A stretch of 10,094 bases of DNA. Source: Holosporales bacterium. GTDB lineage: Bacteria; Pseudomonadota; Alphaproteobacteria; RUG11792. The notes under the pieces were generated by a model. That model saw only the letters and a list, made by a program, of their open reading frames with translations, ran no database searches and was not told the DNA's origin. Made by a program: the position numbers and the translations under genes. Positions 1 to 6,744 of the stretch are shown piece after piece (the stretch's first letter is position 1; each line of letters opens with the position of its first letter). The stretch is from positions 1 through 10,094 of the forward strand of contig JAISOC010000081.1 of assembly GCA_031275915.1 (NCBI GenBank). The letters are read 5' to 3'.

Positions 1-665
1 ATAGCTATGAAATTAATTGGAGTTGCAATTAGCACGTTTTGCCTAATTCCATGCTCTATCAGCTCTGAATCTTCTTTGAGAATATCACTAAGCAATGACT
101 CCACCGGCAAAAACATCACAACAAACTCTGGAGTATTATAATCGTATTCTTTCCAATATGATTTTTGACTAAGATCTTTTATATGTCCTTTCAAACTTTT
201 CACATACTCCTTCATGTCTTTATCTTCACTATTAACGGCTTTAGCATAAGTGTTTATTGGAGCCTTTGAATCCACTATAACGCACCTATTTCCAGGCAGT
301 TTTATAACCATATCTGGACGTTTAGGCGAATTTTCAGACTGTTCTTGTTCAATAAAATCGCAATATGGCGTCATACCTGATGTTTCAACAACTTTTTTAA
401 GATACATCTCTCCCCATTTTCCACTCATATTGGAATTCGATAATATTTTACTTAAAGAATTAGTATCACTTTGTATTATGTGTTCAATCTTTTCTACCTC
501 TGTAATTTTTTTATGAATACCATTTATAAGTTCTGCAAGGTTTTGAAAATTTTCACTGAGTTCATCTTGATTGCAAGTTGATTTCTTTTTTCTGATTAAC
601 AGCACAAGAAGTAGAACACAGATAACACTTAATGCAACAATTAACAAGACTTGAATTGGCAACAT
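1..665 (-). CDS. rmuC: RmuC family DNA recombination protein, C-terminus beyond window
   Basis: RmuC proteins are membrane-anchored, nuclease-like proteins that limit recombination at inverted repeats in E. coli; their biochemical activity is not firmly established. The visible 221 residues begin with an uncleaved-looking membrane anchor (about residues 3-24, ending in RKKK), followed by a short polar, probably helical linker, then the conserved core: GKWGE at 82-86, ETSGM at 94-98, RPDMV at 116-120 and VDSKAP at 131-136. The Asp of RPD and the D-S-K triplet fit the PD-(D/E)xK-like pattern assigned to this family. The helical linker is clearly shorter than in E. coli RmuC. The ATG at 665 has only a weak upstream site (GAGAATAAGATA) and follows the lpxA stop by 62 bases, so it is likely the last visible member of the infC-lpxA transcription unit. 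The reading frame is open to the window edge; the end is missing only because of the window. Confidence 0.9.
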   Translation of the reverse strand, partial: MLPIQVLLIVALSVICVLLLVLLIRKKKSTCNQDELSENFQNLAELINGIHKKITEVEKIEHIIQSDTNSLSKILSNSNMSGKWGEMYLKKVVETSGMTPYCDFIEQEQSENSPKRPDMVIKLPGNRCVIVDSKAPINTYAKAVNSEDKDMKEYVKSLKGHIKDLSQKSYWKEYDYNTPEFVVMFLPVESLLSDILKEDSELIEHGIRQNVLIATPINFIA

Positions 666-727
666 TATCTTATTCTCAAAGAAACACAAGAATTATTCCA
701 ACACGATATAGAATATTATTTGTATTT

Positions 728-1555
728 TCAATCGTAATTGTCAGTTGGCTTATTTGTACATATTGGATTTTTAGAATCTTGCATAACGAAATCCATTATC
801 TCAATTACAGATTGATTGTTTTTGTATTTTTCTTTGAGTTTATTGGCTTTTTCTGTGAATATCACATTTTCCGAATCTTCAAAAAGTTCCCTGAAGGCCT
901 TCATCATCTCCTGAATACAATCCACAGAAAAACCCCTTCTTTTTAAACCAATTATGTTTAATCCTTTGATCGTCGTTGTTCTTTCCTCTCTGACAAGTCC
1001 GTATGGGATAACATCTCTGTCAACCCCAGTGCACCCTCCTATCATCGCATGCCTTCCAATTCTCGTGAATTGTTTAACGGCGGACATACCTCCAACAATG
1101 GCAAAATCATCTATAACAACATGCCCAGAGAGGTTTACTCCATTAACAAGAATGACATTATCTCCAATCTTGCAATCGTGAGCTACGTGACAATATGCCA
1201 TTATCAAGCAATTATCTCCGATTTTTGTGAGCATTCCTCCACCTTGAGTTCCTATGCTGACTGTGACATTCTCCCTAATAACTGTGTTTTTTCCTATCTC
1301 AAGTCTTGATCTTTCATTGTTATATTTAAGATCCTGAGGAATCATTCCAATCGAAGCAAAGGGGTATATTGTGCATCCATCACCTATGACTGTGTCTCCA
1401 GATAAAACAACATGCGATATTAGATTTACTTTTTCTCCGAGAGAAACGTTCTCACCAATACAACAATACGGTCCTATGTGGCAGCCATCTCCTATAATGG
1501 CTCCATCTCCAATAACAGCTGTCTCATGAATTATGGTGCGATTAGTGTGATTCAT
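728..1555 (-). CDS. lpxA: UDP-N-acetylglucosamine acyltransferase LpxA
   Basis: LpxA carries out the first step of lipid A synthesis in the cytoplasm: transfer of an R-3-hydroxyacyl chain from acyl carrier protein to the 3-OH of UDP-GlcNAc. The 275 residues start with a long series of hexapeptide repeats forming a left-handed beta helix (about 1-190), then a helical C-terminal domain beginning near GLNIIGLKRRGFS (about 198-210). The catalytic His aligns with His126 in the AHDC motif (E. coli His125), preceded by His123. Gly174 in MIGG aligns with the E. coli acyl-chain ruler Gly173, which would fit a long acyl chain; that last point is inference. The ATG lies inside the end of fabZ (14-base overlap) and has no good Shine-Dalgarno site, so translation is probably coupled to fabZ. 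The fabZ-lpxA pair is the ordinary proteobacterial order, but lpxB is not next; it is on the other strand at 5365. Confidence 0.97.
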   Translation of the reverse strand: MNHTNRTIIHETAVIGDGAIIGDGCHIGPYCCIGENVSLGEKVNLISHVVLSGDTVIGDGCTIYPFASIGMIPQDLKYNNERSRLEIGKNTVIRENVTVSIGTQGGGMLTKIGDNCLIMAYCHVAHDCKIGDNVILVNGVNLSGHVVIDDFAIVGGMSAVKQFTRIGRHAMIGGCTGVDRDVIPYGLVREERTTTIKGLNIIGLKRRGFSVDCIQEMMKAFRELFEDSENVIFTEKANKLKEKYKNNQSVIEIMDFVMQDSKNPICTNKPTDNYD

Positions 1556-2012
1556 CTGGAATCATAGCCATAAATTCGGCTGTATCTGCAAGTTCATCTC
1601 CAACATACCCGCTCCCAGTAAATTTCCAAAATTTATTGCCTCTTCTTTGAGACAAAGCGACATTTATTTTCAATGTATCTCCAGGGAACACAGGTCTTTT
1701 GAATTTCACTTGTTCAATAGACGTGAAATACACAAACTTGGATTCGCCAGGTTGCAAAATCCCTTCTTTCATGAGGGTACTGAAGGCAAGAACTCCTGCT
1801 GCCTGAGCCATGGCCTCTATTATGAGAACTCCTGGCATTATTGGGTAGTCTGGAAAGTGTCCAGTAAAGAACCAATCATTATTAGAGACATTCTTAAAGG
1901 CCACACAAGATTTTCCATCAACCAAATTCTCAATTCTATCAATCATCAGAAATGGATATCTATGAGGAATTATTTTTTTTATATCTTCTGAATAGAGGAC
2001 AGGTTTATTCAA
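1542..2012 (-). CDS. fabZ: 3-hydroxyacyl-[acyl-carrier-protein] dehydratase FabZ
   Basis: FabZ dehydrates 3-hydroxyacyl-ACP to trans-2-enoyl-ACP in fatty-acid elongation, competing with LpxA for the same 3-hydroxyacyl-ACP pool. It has the hot-dog fold signature: PHRYPFLMIDR (16-26), GHFPDYPIMPG (51-61) with catalytic His52, and EAMAQAAG (66-73) with catalytic Glu66. The frame is open up to an ATG at 2078, but that start would add 22 unrelated residues (MCLWHIWPHP...) and overlap secG by 74 bases. I chose the TTG at 2012, which gives 156 residues, close to the usual 150 or so, and has GGAG seven bases upstream. A second TTG at 2027, with GAGG six bases upstream, would give 161 residues and is almost as good. 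Either start overlaps the secG 3' end, implying translational coupling. The stop is nested in the lpxA start region. Confidence 0.95.
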   Translation of the reverse strand: MNKPVLYSEDIKKIIPHRYPFLMIDRIENLVDGKSCVAFKNVSNNDWFFTGHFPDYPIMPGVLIIEAMAQAAGVLAFSTLMKEGILQPGESKFVYFTSIEQVKFKRPVFPGDTLKINVALSQRRGNKFWKFTGSGYVGDELADTAEFMAMIPDESH

Positions 2013-2271
2013 CTGGTTTCTCCACAACTGTTTCCTCTTTCTTAATATCGGATGAGGCCAAATATGCCATAAGCACACAATCTATAAGAAAAATGGAAGC
2101 AAGAAACCAGGTCACCTTTGTAAGCATATTGGAGGTCCCTCTCGCATTGAACATACTGCTGGATGAGCCTCCGCTCGCAAACAGAGAACTTCCTCCATCA
2201 TTCTTTTGTATCAGCACAATACCTATCAAAAAGAGAGTAACCAAAATGTGGATAAATAACAAAATTCCCAT
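2005..2271 (-). CDS. secG: Preprotein translocase subunit SecG
   Basis: SecG is the small auxiliary subunit of the SecYEG inner-membrane channel. The 88 residues show its two-helix topology: membrane segment 1 at about 2-21, a cytoplasmic Gly/Ser-rich loop (KNDGGSS, then GGSSSSMFNARGTSN at about 34-48) and membrane segment 2 at about 52-71, followed by a short charged tail. The loop motif (small residues, F, G-S/T-x-N-M/F-L/M-T) is diagnostic of the family. The tail is shorter than in E. coli (110 residues), which is common in alphaproteobacteria. The ATG is 15 bases after the infC stop. The only Shine-Dalgarno-like sequence, AAGGA, overlaps the infC stop and lies about 12 bases from the ATG, farther than ideal. 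secG and fabZ overlap. Confidence 0.93.
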   Translation of the reverse strand: MGILLFIHILVTLFLIGIVLIQKNDGGSSLFASGGSSSSMFNARGTSNMLTKVTWFLASIFLIDCVLMAYLASSDIKKEETVVEKPVE

Positions 2272-2286
2272 AATTGGTATTAGTCC

Positions 2287-2886
2287 TTACTTGCCCGTTA
2301 GAACCATAATTATAACCGATCCCTCCAGTTTTGGAAGAGTTTCTTCTTTCGCAAAATCAGAACAAAAATCACGAACCTTCTGAATTACTTCTCTTCCCGT
2401 CTCTTGCCTACTGATTTCCCTACCCCTGTATCTTAAGATAACCTTAACCTTATCTCCATTTTCTATAAATTTCTTAATGGCTTTGCACTTAACAAGCAGA
2501 TCGTTCTCTCCTATAAAAGGCCTGAGTTGCACTTCTTTGATATTAATAACTTTCTGTTTCTTCTTGGATTCAACTTTTTTCTTCTGTAACTCATATTTGT
2601 ATTTTCCATAATCCAGAATCTTACAAACAGGAGGATCAGACTCCTCAGCCACAACCACTAAATCCAGGTCAGACTCCTCTGCTGCAGCAATTGCATCCTC
2701 TATGGGAACTATACCAACCATAGCTCCGTCTGCTCCAACAAGCCTCACTTTTTTAAATTCAATATTTTCATTAATCATGGCAGATGAATTCTGCCTTTTT
2801 TTGTTGTTATCAGCGAAATTTTTTGCCAAATCCAATCCACAAAGTCGCACCGTACTTACAAATCTAACGCGTCTTCGAATATTCAT
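2287..2886 (-). CDS. infC: Translation initiation factor IF-3
   Basis: IF-3 binds the 30S subunit, discriminates initiator tRNA and start codon, and keeps subunits apart. Its N-domain (INENIEFKKVRLV, from about residue 38) is joined by the family linker (DPPVCKILDYGKYKYE, 84-99, then a Lys-rich helix) to the C-domain (LRYRGREISRQ at 151-161, ending KLEGSVIIMVL). From the ATG at 2886 the protein is 199 residues, about 20-25 longer at the N-terminus than typical IF-3, with an Arg-rich extra segment (MNIRRRVRF). There is no Shine-Dalgarno site before this ATG. Alternatives are a TTG at 2889, a TTG at 2829 (180 residues, weak GGA upstream), or an unusual start as in E. coli infC, which uses AUU for autoregulation. 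The start is therefore uncertain; the identity is not. infC is followed by secG rather than by the usual rpmI-rplT. Confidence 0.93.
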   Translation of the reverse strand: MNIRRRVRFVSTVRLCGLDLAKNFADNNKKRQNSSAMINENIEFKKVRLVGADGAMVGIVPIEDAIAAAEESDLDLVVVAEESDPPVCKILDYGKYKYELQKKKVESKKKQKVINIKEVQLRPFIGENDLLVKCKAIKKFIENGDKVKVILRYRGREISRQETGREVIQKVRDFCSDFAKEETLPKLEGSVIIMVLTGK

Positions 2887-2894
2887 CAAGAAGA

Positions 2895-2924
2895 ATTTTA
2901 ATTATCAAAAAAAATGCGTACCAA
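2895..2924 (-). promoter_or_regulatory. Predicted infC promoter overlapping a terminator
   Basis: On the minus strand TTGGTA (2919-2924) and TAAAAT (2895-2900) are 18 bases apart, a reasonable sigma-70-like pair. The -35 box lies in the 3' arm of the upstream terminator hairpin. Transcription would start near 2888, so the transcript would begin within a few bases of the infC ATG at 2886, giving a leaderless mRNA or favouring a start farther inside. This is pattern-based and moderate at best. Confidence 0.4.
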
Positions 2925-2943
2925 GAAAAAACTCAGTACGCAT
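2907..2943 (-). terminator. Rho-independent terminator of the secreted-protein gene
   Basis: On the minus strand, ATGCGTAC pairs perfectly with GTACGCAT (2936-2943 with 2914-2921). The stem extends by TGAG against CTTG (two G-T wobbles, one A-T, one G-C) around a six-T loop, and a run of eight T follows on that strand (2914 down to 2907). It starts 11 bases after the stop codon of the 2955-4319 gene and so separates that gene from infC. Confidence 0.85.
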
Positions 2944-2954
2944 AAACGTAACTA

Positions 2955-4319
2955 TTATTTGCCATCAGAAGGGGGAGGTAAGGCTTTTAACCCACTCAAC
3001 CCACCAATTATAGCATTTTTAACAATACTCACACCCTCGGCATAGCCAGCAGCACCAGCAGCAGCTACACGATTTCCAACAGAATATGGTTTATTTGGCG
3101 AAATGCTGTTAAGTTTTATTTCAAGTGCTCCTACTTTGTCCTTAATTACTCCAATTATTTCATTGCGGATAGCATCTGGATTGACTTGATCGACAGCTTG
3201 AAATCCTATATCAGAGCTAAATGTAAAGTTTACAGGAGAATACAACTTATTCTTATCATCAACATGAAGGAATGAAGTAAATTCCCTGTCCATACCACGA
3301 TCAATTGCGATTTTAAGTTGTTTGTCTACATCTTTTAAGAATGACATGACCAATTGTACAATTTCGATGCTTGTGTAACTTTTACTATCCTTTTTTGTTA
3401 CTACCGTATCTTGTCCATATAACGTGGACGTGATGCGCTTTCTTGTATCATTAAGTAAGTTAGTACTCAGTTTGTGTGGAATAACAAAATCAATAAGTTC
3501 CTGAAACGCCCCTGAAACATCATCGATGTTATACAAAAAATCATCTGCTTGTGGGATACAATCTATTCCAGAAATCCATTTTTCAAAATCCGTATCTACA
3601 TCATCCCCCAGGAAATAACTTCCTGATAAAATGCCATCTAAATTCAAATCATGAAACCTTCTATTTCTGCGCACTGACGAGACTTGTGAGACATCAACTG
3701 AAGAAAATCCTGATGGAGTCAGCTTAAAGTAAAGTTCATTGCTATCTCCACCAATGAGTTTTCCTTTTTCATCAATAATAAAATCACCAGCGGCTTCAAA
3801 AGCCTGTGAGACTCCCCTAAATGGCTCTAATTGTCTATCAACTACACCAATAAACGCCATTACATTTCTTATTGAGAATACATCTAGATACTTCTTTTGC
3901 TCTAACGTACAAATAATCTCAGCGCCACTCAACATCCTTCTCGTCCTTTCCTTTAAGCACTTTTGCAAAGCTTTCTTCGGCTCTGAAAAAGAAGAATGCG
4001 CAAAGCGTAAAGACGACGATGAGGAAGAATTATCAACAGGAGCCAATCCAGATGGCATAACCCGTTCAATAAGTTTAAAAAACGACTTTTCTACTCCATC
4101 TTTGTAATATCCAACCTGATCTCCAACTTGTATATTCTCTATTCCTCGAGTTAACCATGCATCAAATTCTGAATTACATCCGCAATTTGCAAGAAATAAA
4201 CTTTTTCTTTCTGCGGAAGAGTATGCAAGTTTAAACCCATCCGAATCTGTTGCCATCACTGCTGTATCCATATTCACCAGCATTGACGCTACTAAGAACA
4301 ACTTTCCTACGACTTTCAT
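2955..4319 (-). CDS. Secreted or periplasmic protein of unknown function with internal duplication
   Basis: I do not recognise this protein. From the ATG at 4319 it has 454 residues: a signal peptide (MKVVGKLFLVAS..., with AVMA at 20-23 as likely signal peptidase I site before TDSDG) and a polar mature part. Two segments, about 52-213 and 245-379, align with each other: FDAWLTRGIENIQ with FEKWISGIDCIPQ, VMAFIGVVDRQL with VMSFLKDVDKQL, and SGFSSVDVSQV with DIGFQAVDQV. The first copy carries a serine-rich insert (SSSSSS near 98-103). The C-terminus has an Ala/Gly-rich stretch (VAAAGAAGYAEG, about 418-429) and a hydrophobic segment (IIGGLSGL), ending PPPSDGK. The same frame reaches an ATG at 4421, but the predicted transcription start near 4395 and the signal peptide favour 4319; the ATG at 4325 is a near-equal choice. 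No Shine-Dalgarno site precedes either; a T9 run lies in the leader (4336-4344). It is monocistronic between its own promoter and terminator. Cellular site beyond the inner membrane is inferred. Confidence 0.8.
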   Translation of the reverse strand: MKVVGKLFLVASMLVNMDTAVMATDSDGFKLAYSSAERKSLFLANCGCNSEFDAWLTRGIENIQVGDQVGYYKDGVEKSFFKLIERVMPSGLAPVDNSSSSSSLRFAHSSFSEPKKALQKCLKERTRRMLSGAEIICTLEQKKYLDVFSIRNVMAFIGVVDRQLEPFRGVSQAFEAAGDFIIDEKGKLIGGDSNELYFKLTPSGFSSVDVSQVSSVRRNRRFHDLNLDGILSGSYFLGDDVDTDFEKWISGIDCIPQADDFLYNIDDVSGAFQELIDFVIPHKLSTNLLNDTRKRITSTLYGQDTVVTKKDSKSYTSIEIVQLVMSFLKDVDKQLKIAIDRGMDREFTSFLHVDDKNKLYSPVNFTFSSDIGFQAVDQVNPDAIRNEIIGVIKDKVGALEIKLNSISPNKPYSVGNRVAAAGAAGYAEGVSIVKNAIIGGLSGLKALPPPSDGK

Positions 4320-4401
4320 TGTCATTGTTTCAAACAAAAAAAAACAAACTCGGCGCGATTCTACACCTTTCAGATGGAGTTCATACTTCGCATTTAAGCC
4401 A

Positions 4402-4431
4402 TAATTAGTTGAAATAAACAAAAATTTTCAA
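4402..4431 (-). promoter_or_regulatory. Possible promoter of the secreted-protein gene
   Basis: On the minus strand TTGAAA (4426-4431) and TAATTA (4402-4407) are separated by 18 bases. The predicted transcription start near 4395 would leave a leader of about 75 bases before the ATG at 4319. The -10 box is only a partial match, so this is tentative. Confidence 0.35.
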
Positions 4432-4497
4432 CCAGCAGTTTATACAACAAAAAGCAGAAAGGTTTATGCCAATATACGAAGTCAACACAGATATGTT

Positions 4498-4526
4498 TTG
4501 AGTTTTGGAAGAGCCAATGTTATCAT
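4498..4526 (+). promoter_or_regulatory. Predicted promoter of the rpmB-secB-lpxB operon
   Basis: TTGAGT (4498-4503) and TATCAT (4521-4526) are separated by exactly 17 bases, a good sigma-70 arrangement. Transcription would start near 4533, about 29 bases before the rpmB ATG. It is the only well-formed promoter pattern I see on this strand in the divergent gap. Confidence 0.55.
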
Positions 4527-4561
4527 AGGCACATAGTTTTGATACAAGGATTCACAGAAAA

Positions 4562-4855
4562 ATGTCCAGGCGTTGTGAAATAACTGGAAAATTTGTTCTT
4601 TACGGCAATAATGTTAGTCACGCAAACAACAAAAGCAGCCGCAGATTTTTGCCAAATTTGCAGAATATTTCTTTTATGAGTGAGGTTTTAAATATGGCAG
4701 TTAGACTAAGGGTGACTCCGAGCGCTGTTAGAAGTGTTGAAGCCAATGGTGGAATTGACGAATTTTTGTTGAAAACAGATCCAAGTAAGTTGGGTAAAAA
4801 AGCAGCAGCTTTAAAAAAAATTATAGCCAAAAGAAGAGCGGAGGTACAAATATGA
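4562..4855 (+). CDS. rpmB: 50S ribosomal protein L28
   Basis: L28 is a structural protein of the large ribosomal subunit. The 97-residue sequence begins with the family signature MSRRCEITGK, then NNVSHANNKSSRRFLPNLQ (about 16-34) and RLRVTPSAVRSVEANGGID (about 48-66), with a Lys-rich C-terminal helix (KKAAALKKIIAKRR). The extended C-terminus is the form typical of alphaproteobacteria; gammaproteobacterial L28 is about 78 residues. The ATG at 4562 is the only start in keeping with the family N-terminus; AAGGA lies about 12 bases upstream, a rather long spacing. The stop overlaps the secB ATG (ATGA). Confidence 0.97.
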   Translation: MSRRCEITGKFVLYGNNVSHANNKSSRRFLPNLQNISFMSEVLNMAVRLRVTPSAVRSVEANGGIDEFLLKTDPSKLGKKAAALKKIIAKRRAEVQI

Positions 4856-5364
4856 CAGAAAATAAAGAAAGTGGACAGGATACGGCTGCACATGGCATGA
4901 GTTCCCCGTTTTTCATCAATGATCAGTATATTAAGGATCTTTCCTTTGAAAATCCGAATTTTTTGATGAAATACCAGGAGGACAGGGAGCAACCTCAGGT
5001 TTCTGTTAACGTTGAAACCAATGTTTCGAAAATACAGGACACTCACTATGAAGTTTCTATGAAGGTTGATGTAAAATCGTTTGTAGGTGACACGAACATA
5101 TTTGTTTTGGAGCTGGTATATGGAGCACTGGTGACCGTTGATACCCAGTTATCAAACGATGTACTTGAGCCAATTTTGCTTGTACATTGTCCTTTTCTTA
5201 TGTTCCCCTTCGTGAGAAATGTTATATCTGAGATAAGTCAAAATGGCGGGTATCCTCCTCTTTTAATAGAACCTATAGATTTTGCCTCCCTCTATATAGA
5301 GAAAAAACAAAAGGAGTCAGCAACGACGATTGTTGCCCCAGACGGTTCTATTGTAAAAAACTAA
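4852..5364 (+). CDS. secB: Protein-export chaperone SecB
   Basis: SecB holds precursor proteins unfolded in the cytoplasm as a tetramer and delivers them to SecA. The 170-residue sequence has the N-terminal family element QYIKDLSFENPN (25-36), the beta-sheet core (about 48-98) and the conserved CPFLMFPFVRNVISE (113-127) with GGYPPLLIEPIDFASLY (132-148). It is about 15 residues longer than the E. coli protein, with a polar N-terminal extension and a flexible tail (APDGSIVKN). It starts at an ATG overlapping the rpmB stop by four bases and has a strong Shine-Dalgarno site (GGAGG, eight bases upstream) inside the rpmB end, so it can be translated independently or coupled. Linkage to rpmB and lpxB is unusual in my experience of alphaproteobacterial maps. 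Confidence 0.95.
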   Translation: MTENKESGQDTAAHGMSSPFFINDQYIKDLSFENPNFLMKYQEDREQPQVSVNVETNVSKIQDTHYEVSMKVDVKSFVGDTNIFVLELVYGALVTVDTQLSNDVLEPILLVHCPFLMFPFVRNVISEISQNGGYPPLLIEPIDFASLYIEKKQKESATTIVAPDGSIVKN

Positions 5365-6432
5365 GTGCCAAAGCGGCTTGTATATGTGATAGCTGGAGAA
5401 CCTTCAGGGGATCTGCTAGGTGGTCCCCTTGTGGAGTCTTTGCTTGCCTTTGGAGTTCAAGTGTCTGGAATTGGGGGACAATCAATGAAGTTTCACGGCC
5501 TGGATAGCTTGTTTGATATGTCTGAGCTGTCAATTGGTGGCATAACTGAGGTTATTCCGCGTGTTTTTAGCATTAAAAAATTGATCAGTGCAACAATTGC
5601 GGATATTTTGCAGAAAAAACCGAATGTAGTCGTTACAATAGATTCGCCTGAATTTTGTTTCAGGGTAGCCAAAAAAATTAAAAAAAAAGATCCATCGATA
5701 AGACTTGTACATTATGTTGCTCCAAGTGTTTGGGCCTGGCGTCCTGGTAGAGCTAAAAAAATGGCACCTGTATATGATCATGTCCTGACCCTCTTTGATT
5801 TTGAGCCGAAGTATTTCATTCCTCATGGTTTACAGGCAACATTTGTTGGACATCAGGCCTGCATAAACTTTTCTACTTGTGAAAAAAAAAGAAATAATCA
5901 AATTCTGATTCTTCCAGGAAGTAGACCTCAAGAAATAAAAAGATTGCTTCCGATTTTCATGAAAGCAGCCCTCAATTTTGGAGAAAATATCATTATCCCA
6001 ACTCTCCCTCACCTTGTGCAGCTTATAAAGGAGATATCTCCAAATTCCATTACTGAAACAGATAATGAAACCAAGAACAGGTTGTTTCAGGAAGCAAAAT
6101 GTGCGATTGCAGCCAGTGGCACAGTGACTCTTGAGTTGGCCTTATCTGGTTGTCCCATGGTAGTGGCCTACAAGATTTCTCCTGTGTCATTTGCTATTTT
6201 GAAACGTCTCGTAAGGACAAGATTTATATCACTTGTGAACATAATTGCAGAAAAAGAGGTAGTCAAAGAATTGATACAAGGTGAATGTACACCCGAAAAT
6301 ATTTTGAAATCATTACAAAAATTAGATTCACAAAAGCAAATTGCAGAATTTAAAAAATTAAAAAATAAACTCATAAACGAAGGAAAAACACCGACAAACA
6401 TCGCAACCGAGGTCGTTTTGAGCTATTTATAA
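5365..6432 (+). CDS. lpxB: Lipid-A-disaccharide synthase LpxB
   Basis: LpxB (glycosyltransferase family 19) is a peripheral inner-membrane enzyme that joins UDP-2,3-diacylglucosamine to lipid X, giving the beta-1,6 disaccharide of lipid A. In 355 residues it shows AGEPSGDLLGG (10-20), HYVAPSVWAWRPGR (116-129), LPGSRPQEIKRLLP (183-196) and ASGTVTLELALSGCPMVV (250-267), all family hallmarks; E. coli LpxB has 382. Translation starts at a GTG immediately after the secB stop codon, with no Shine-Dalgarno site, so coupling to secB is likely. The gene contains several long A runs (7 and 9 A around 5671-5688, 9 A near 5882), prone to slippage but all in frame here. It is separated from lpxA by a large rearrangement compared with the common lpxA-lpxI-lpxB order. 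Confidence 0.97.
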   Translation: MPKRLVYVIAGEPSGDLLGGPLVESLLAFGVQVSGIGGQSMKFHGLDSLFDMSELSIGGITEVIPRVFSIKKLISATIADILQKKPNVVVTIDSPEFCFRVAKKIKKKDPSIRLVHYVAPSVWAWRPGRAKKMAPVYDHVLTLFDFEPKYFIPHGLQATFVGHQACINFSTCEKKRNNQILILPGSRPQEIKRLLPIFMKAALNFGENIIIPTLPHLVQLIKEISPNSITETDNETKNRLFQEAKCAIAASGTVTLELALSGCPMVVAYKISPVSFAILKRLVRTRFISLVNIIAEKEVVKELIQGECTPENILKSLQKLDSQKQIAEFKKLKNKLINEGKTPTNIATEVVLSYL

Positions 6433-6744
6433 AAGTCTAACTACAGAGTTTTGTGTTCCCTCAGTACTCTTCCTTTTTGGAGGAACTCCATTGTACCAAT
6501 TGCTTCGCTATCTTGGTCAAGGATCACTTCGTTTTCCTCCTTGACCAAGCGCTCTACAATTGGGATCTCTGCTGCTGTTCCAAAAAGGAAATATACTGTA
6601 GGGGGGGGAATAGGAAGAAAGAAAAGGTAGGAGTGTACGCTTGCTCACTCTGTTCGCTAACGCTACTTCTAACAGTGTTTATAGAAGATAAGATTTTACA
6701 ACTAGAACTTTTACATTTTGTTATCAGTCCAAGTTCCTCCAATT
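6433..6744. other. Gene-poor region between convergent lpxB and ftsK
   Basis: This stretch of about 310 bases holds no gene I can assert. It contains a large imperfect inverted repeat (6458-6603), a run of eight G (6601-6608) and, toward ftsK, AT-rich sequence. Neither flanking gene has a simple hairpin plus T-run terminator here; the inverted repeat is the only structured candidate for transcript ends. On the minus strand an ORF starting with an ATGA overlap at the ftsK stop runs to 6554; an open continuation in another frame runs to 6441 (see findings). Confidence 0.6.
6458..6603. repeat. Long imperfect inverted repeat, hairpin- or MITE-like
   Basis: Paired segments, from outside in: CCCT (6458-6461) with AGGG (6600-6603), with a one-base bulge; CAGTA (6462-6466) with TACTG (6594-6598); TTCCTTTTTGGA (6470-6481) with TCCAAAAAGGAA (6579-6590), 12 of 12; CCAATTG (6496-6502) with CAATTGG (6557-6563); and TTGGTCAAGGA (6513-6523) with TCCTTGACCAA (6538-6548), 11 of 11, around a 14-base loop. 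The unpaired gaps are nearly equal on the two sides (3/3, 14/15, 10/8), so the whole element folds symmetrically. The outer arms resemble terminal inverted repeats of about 25 bases. It lacks a following T run on either strand. Confidence 0.75.

Noticed and set aside
1542..2078. FabZ starting at the ATG at 2078
   Set aside because: It would overlap secG by 74 bases and add 22 residues absent from the family; TTG starts at 2012 or 2027 have better sites and length.
2955..4421. Secreted protein starting at the ATG at 4421
   Set aside because: It buries the signal peptide behind 34 residues and begins upstream of the predicted transcription start near 4395.
6458..6603. Inverted repeat as an ordinary intrinsic terminator
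   Set aside because: No T run follows the stem on either strand, and the element is far longer and more internally looped than a terminator.
6630..6680. Possible hairpin around GCTTGCTCACTCTG and TTCGCTAACGC
   Set aside because: Pairing is only about 7 of 11 positions with several mismatches; not convincing.
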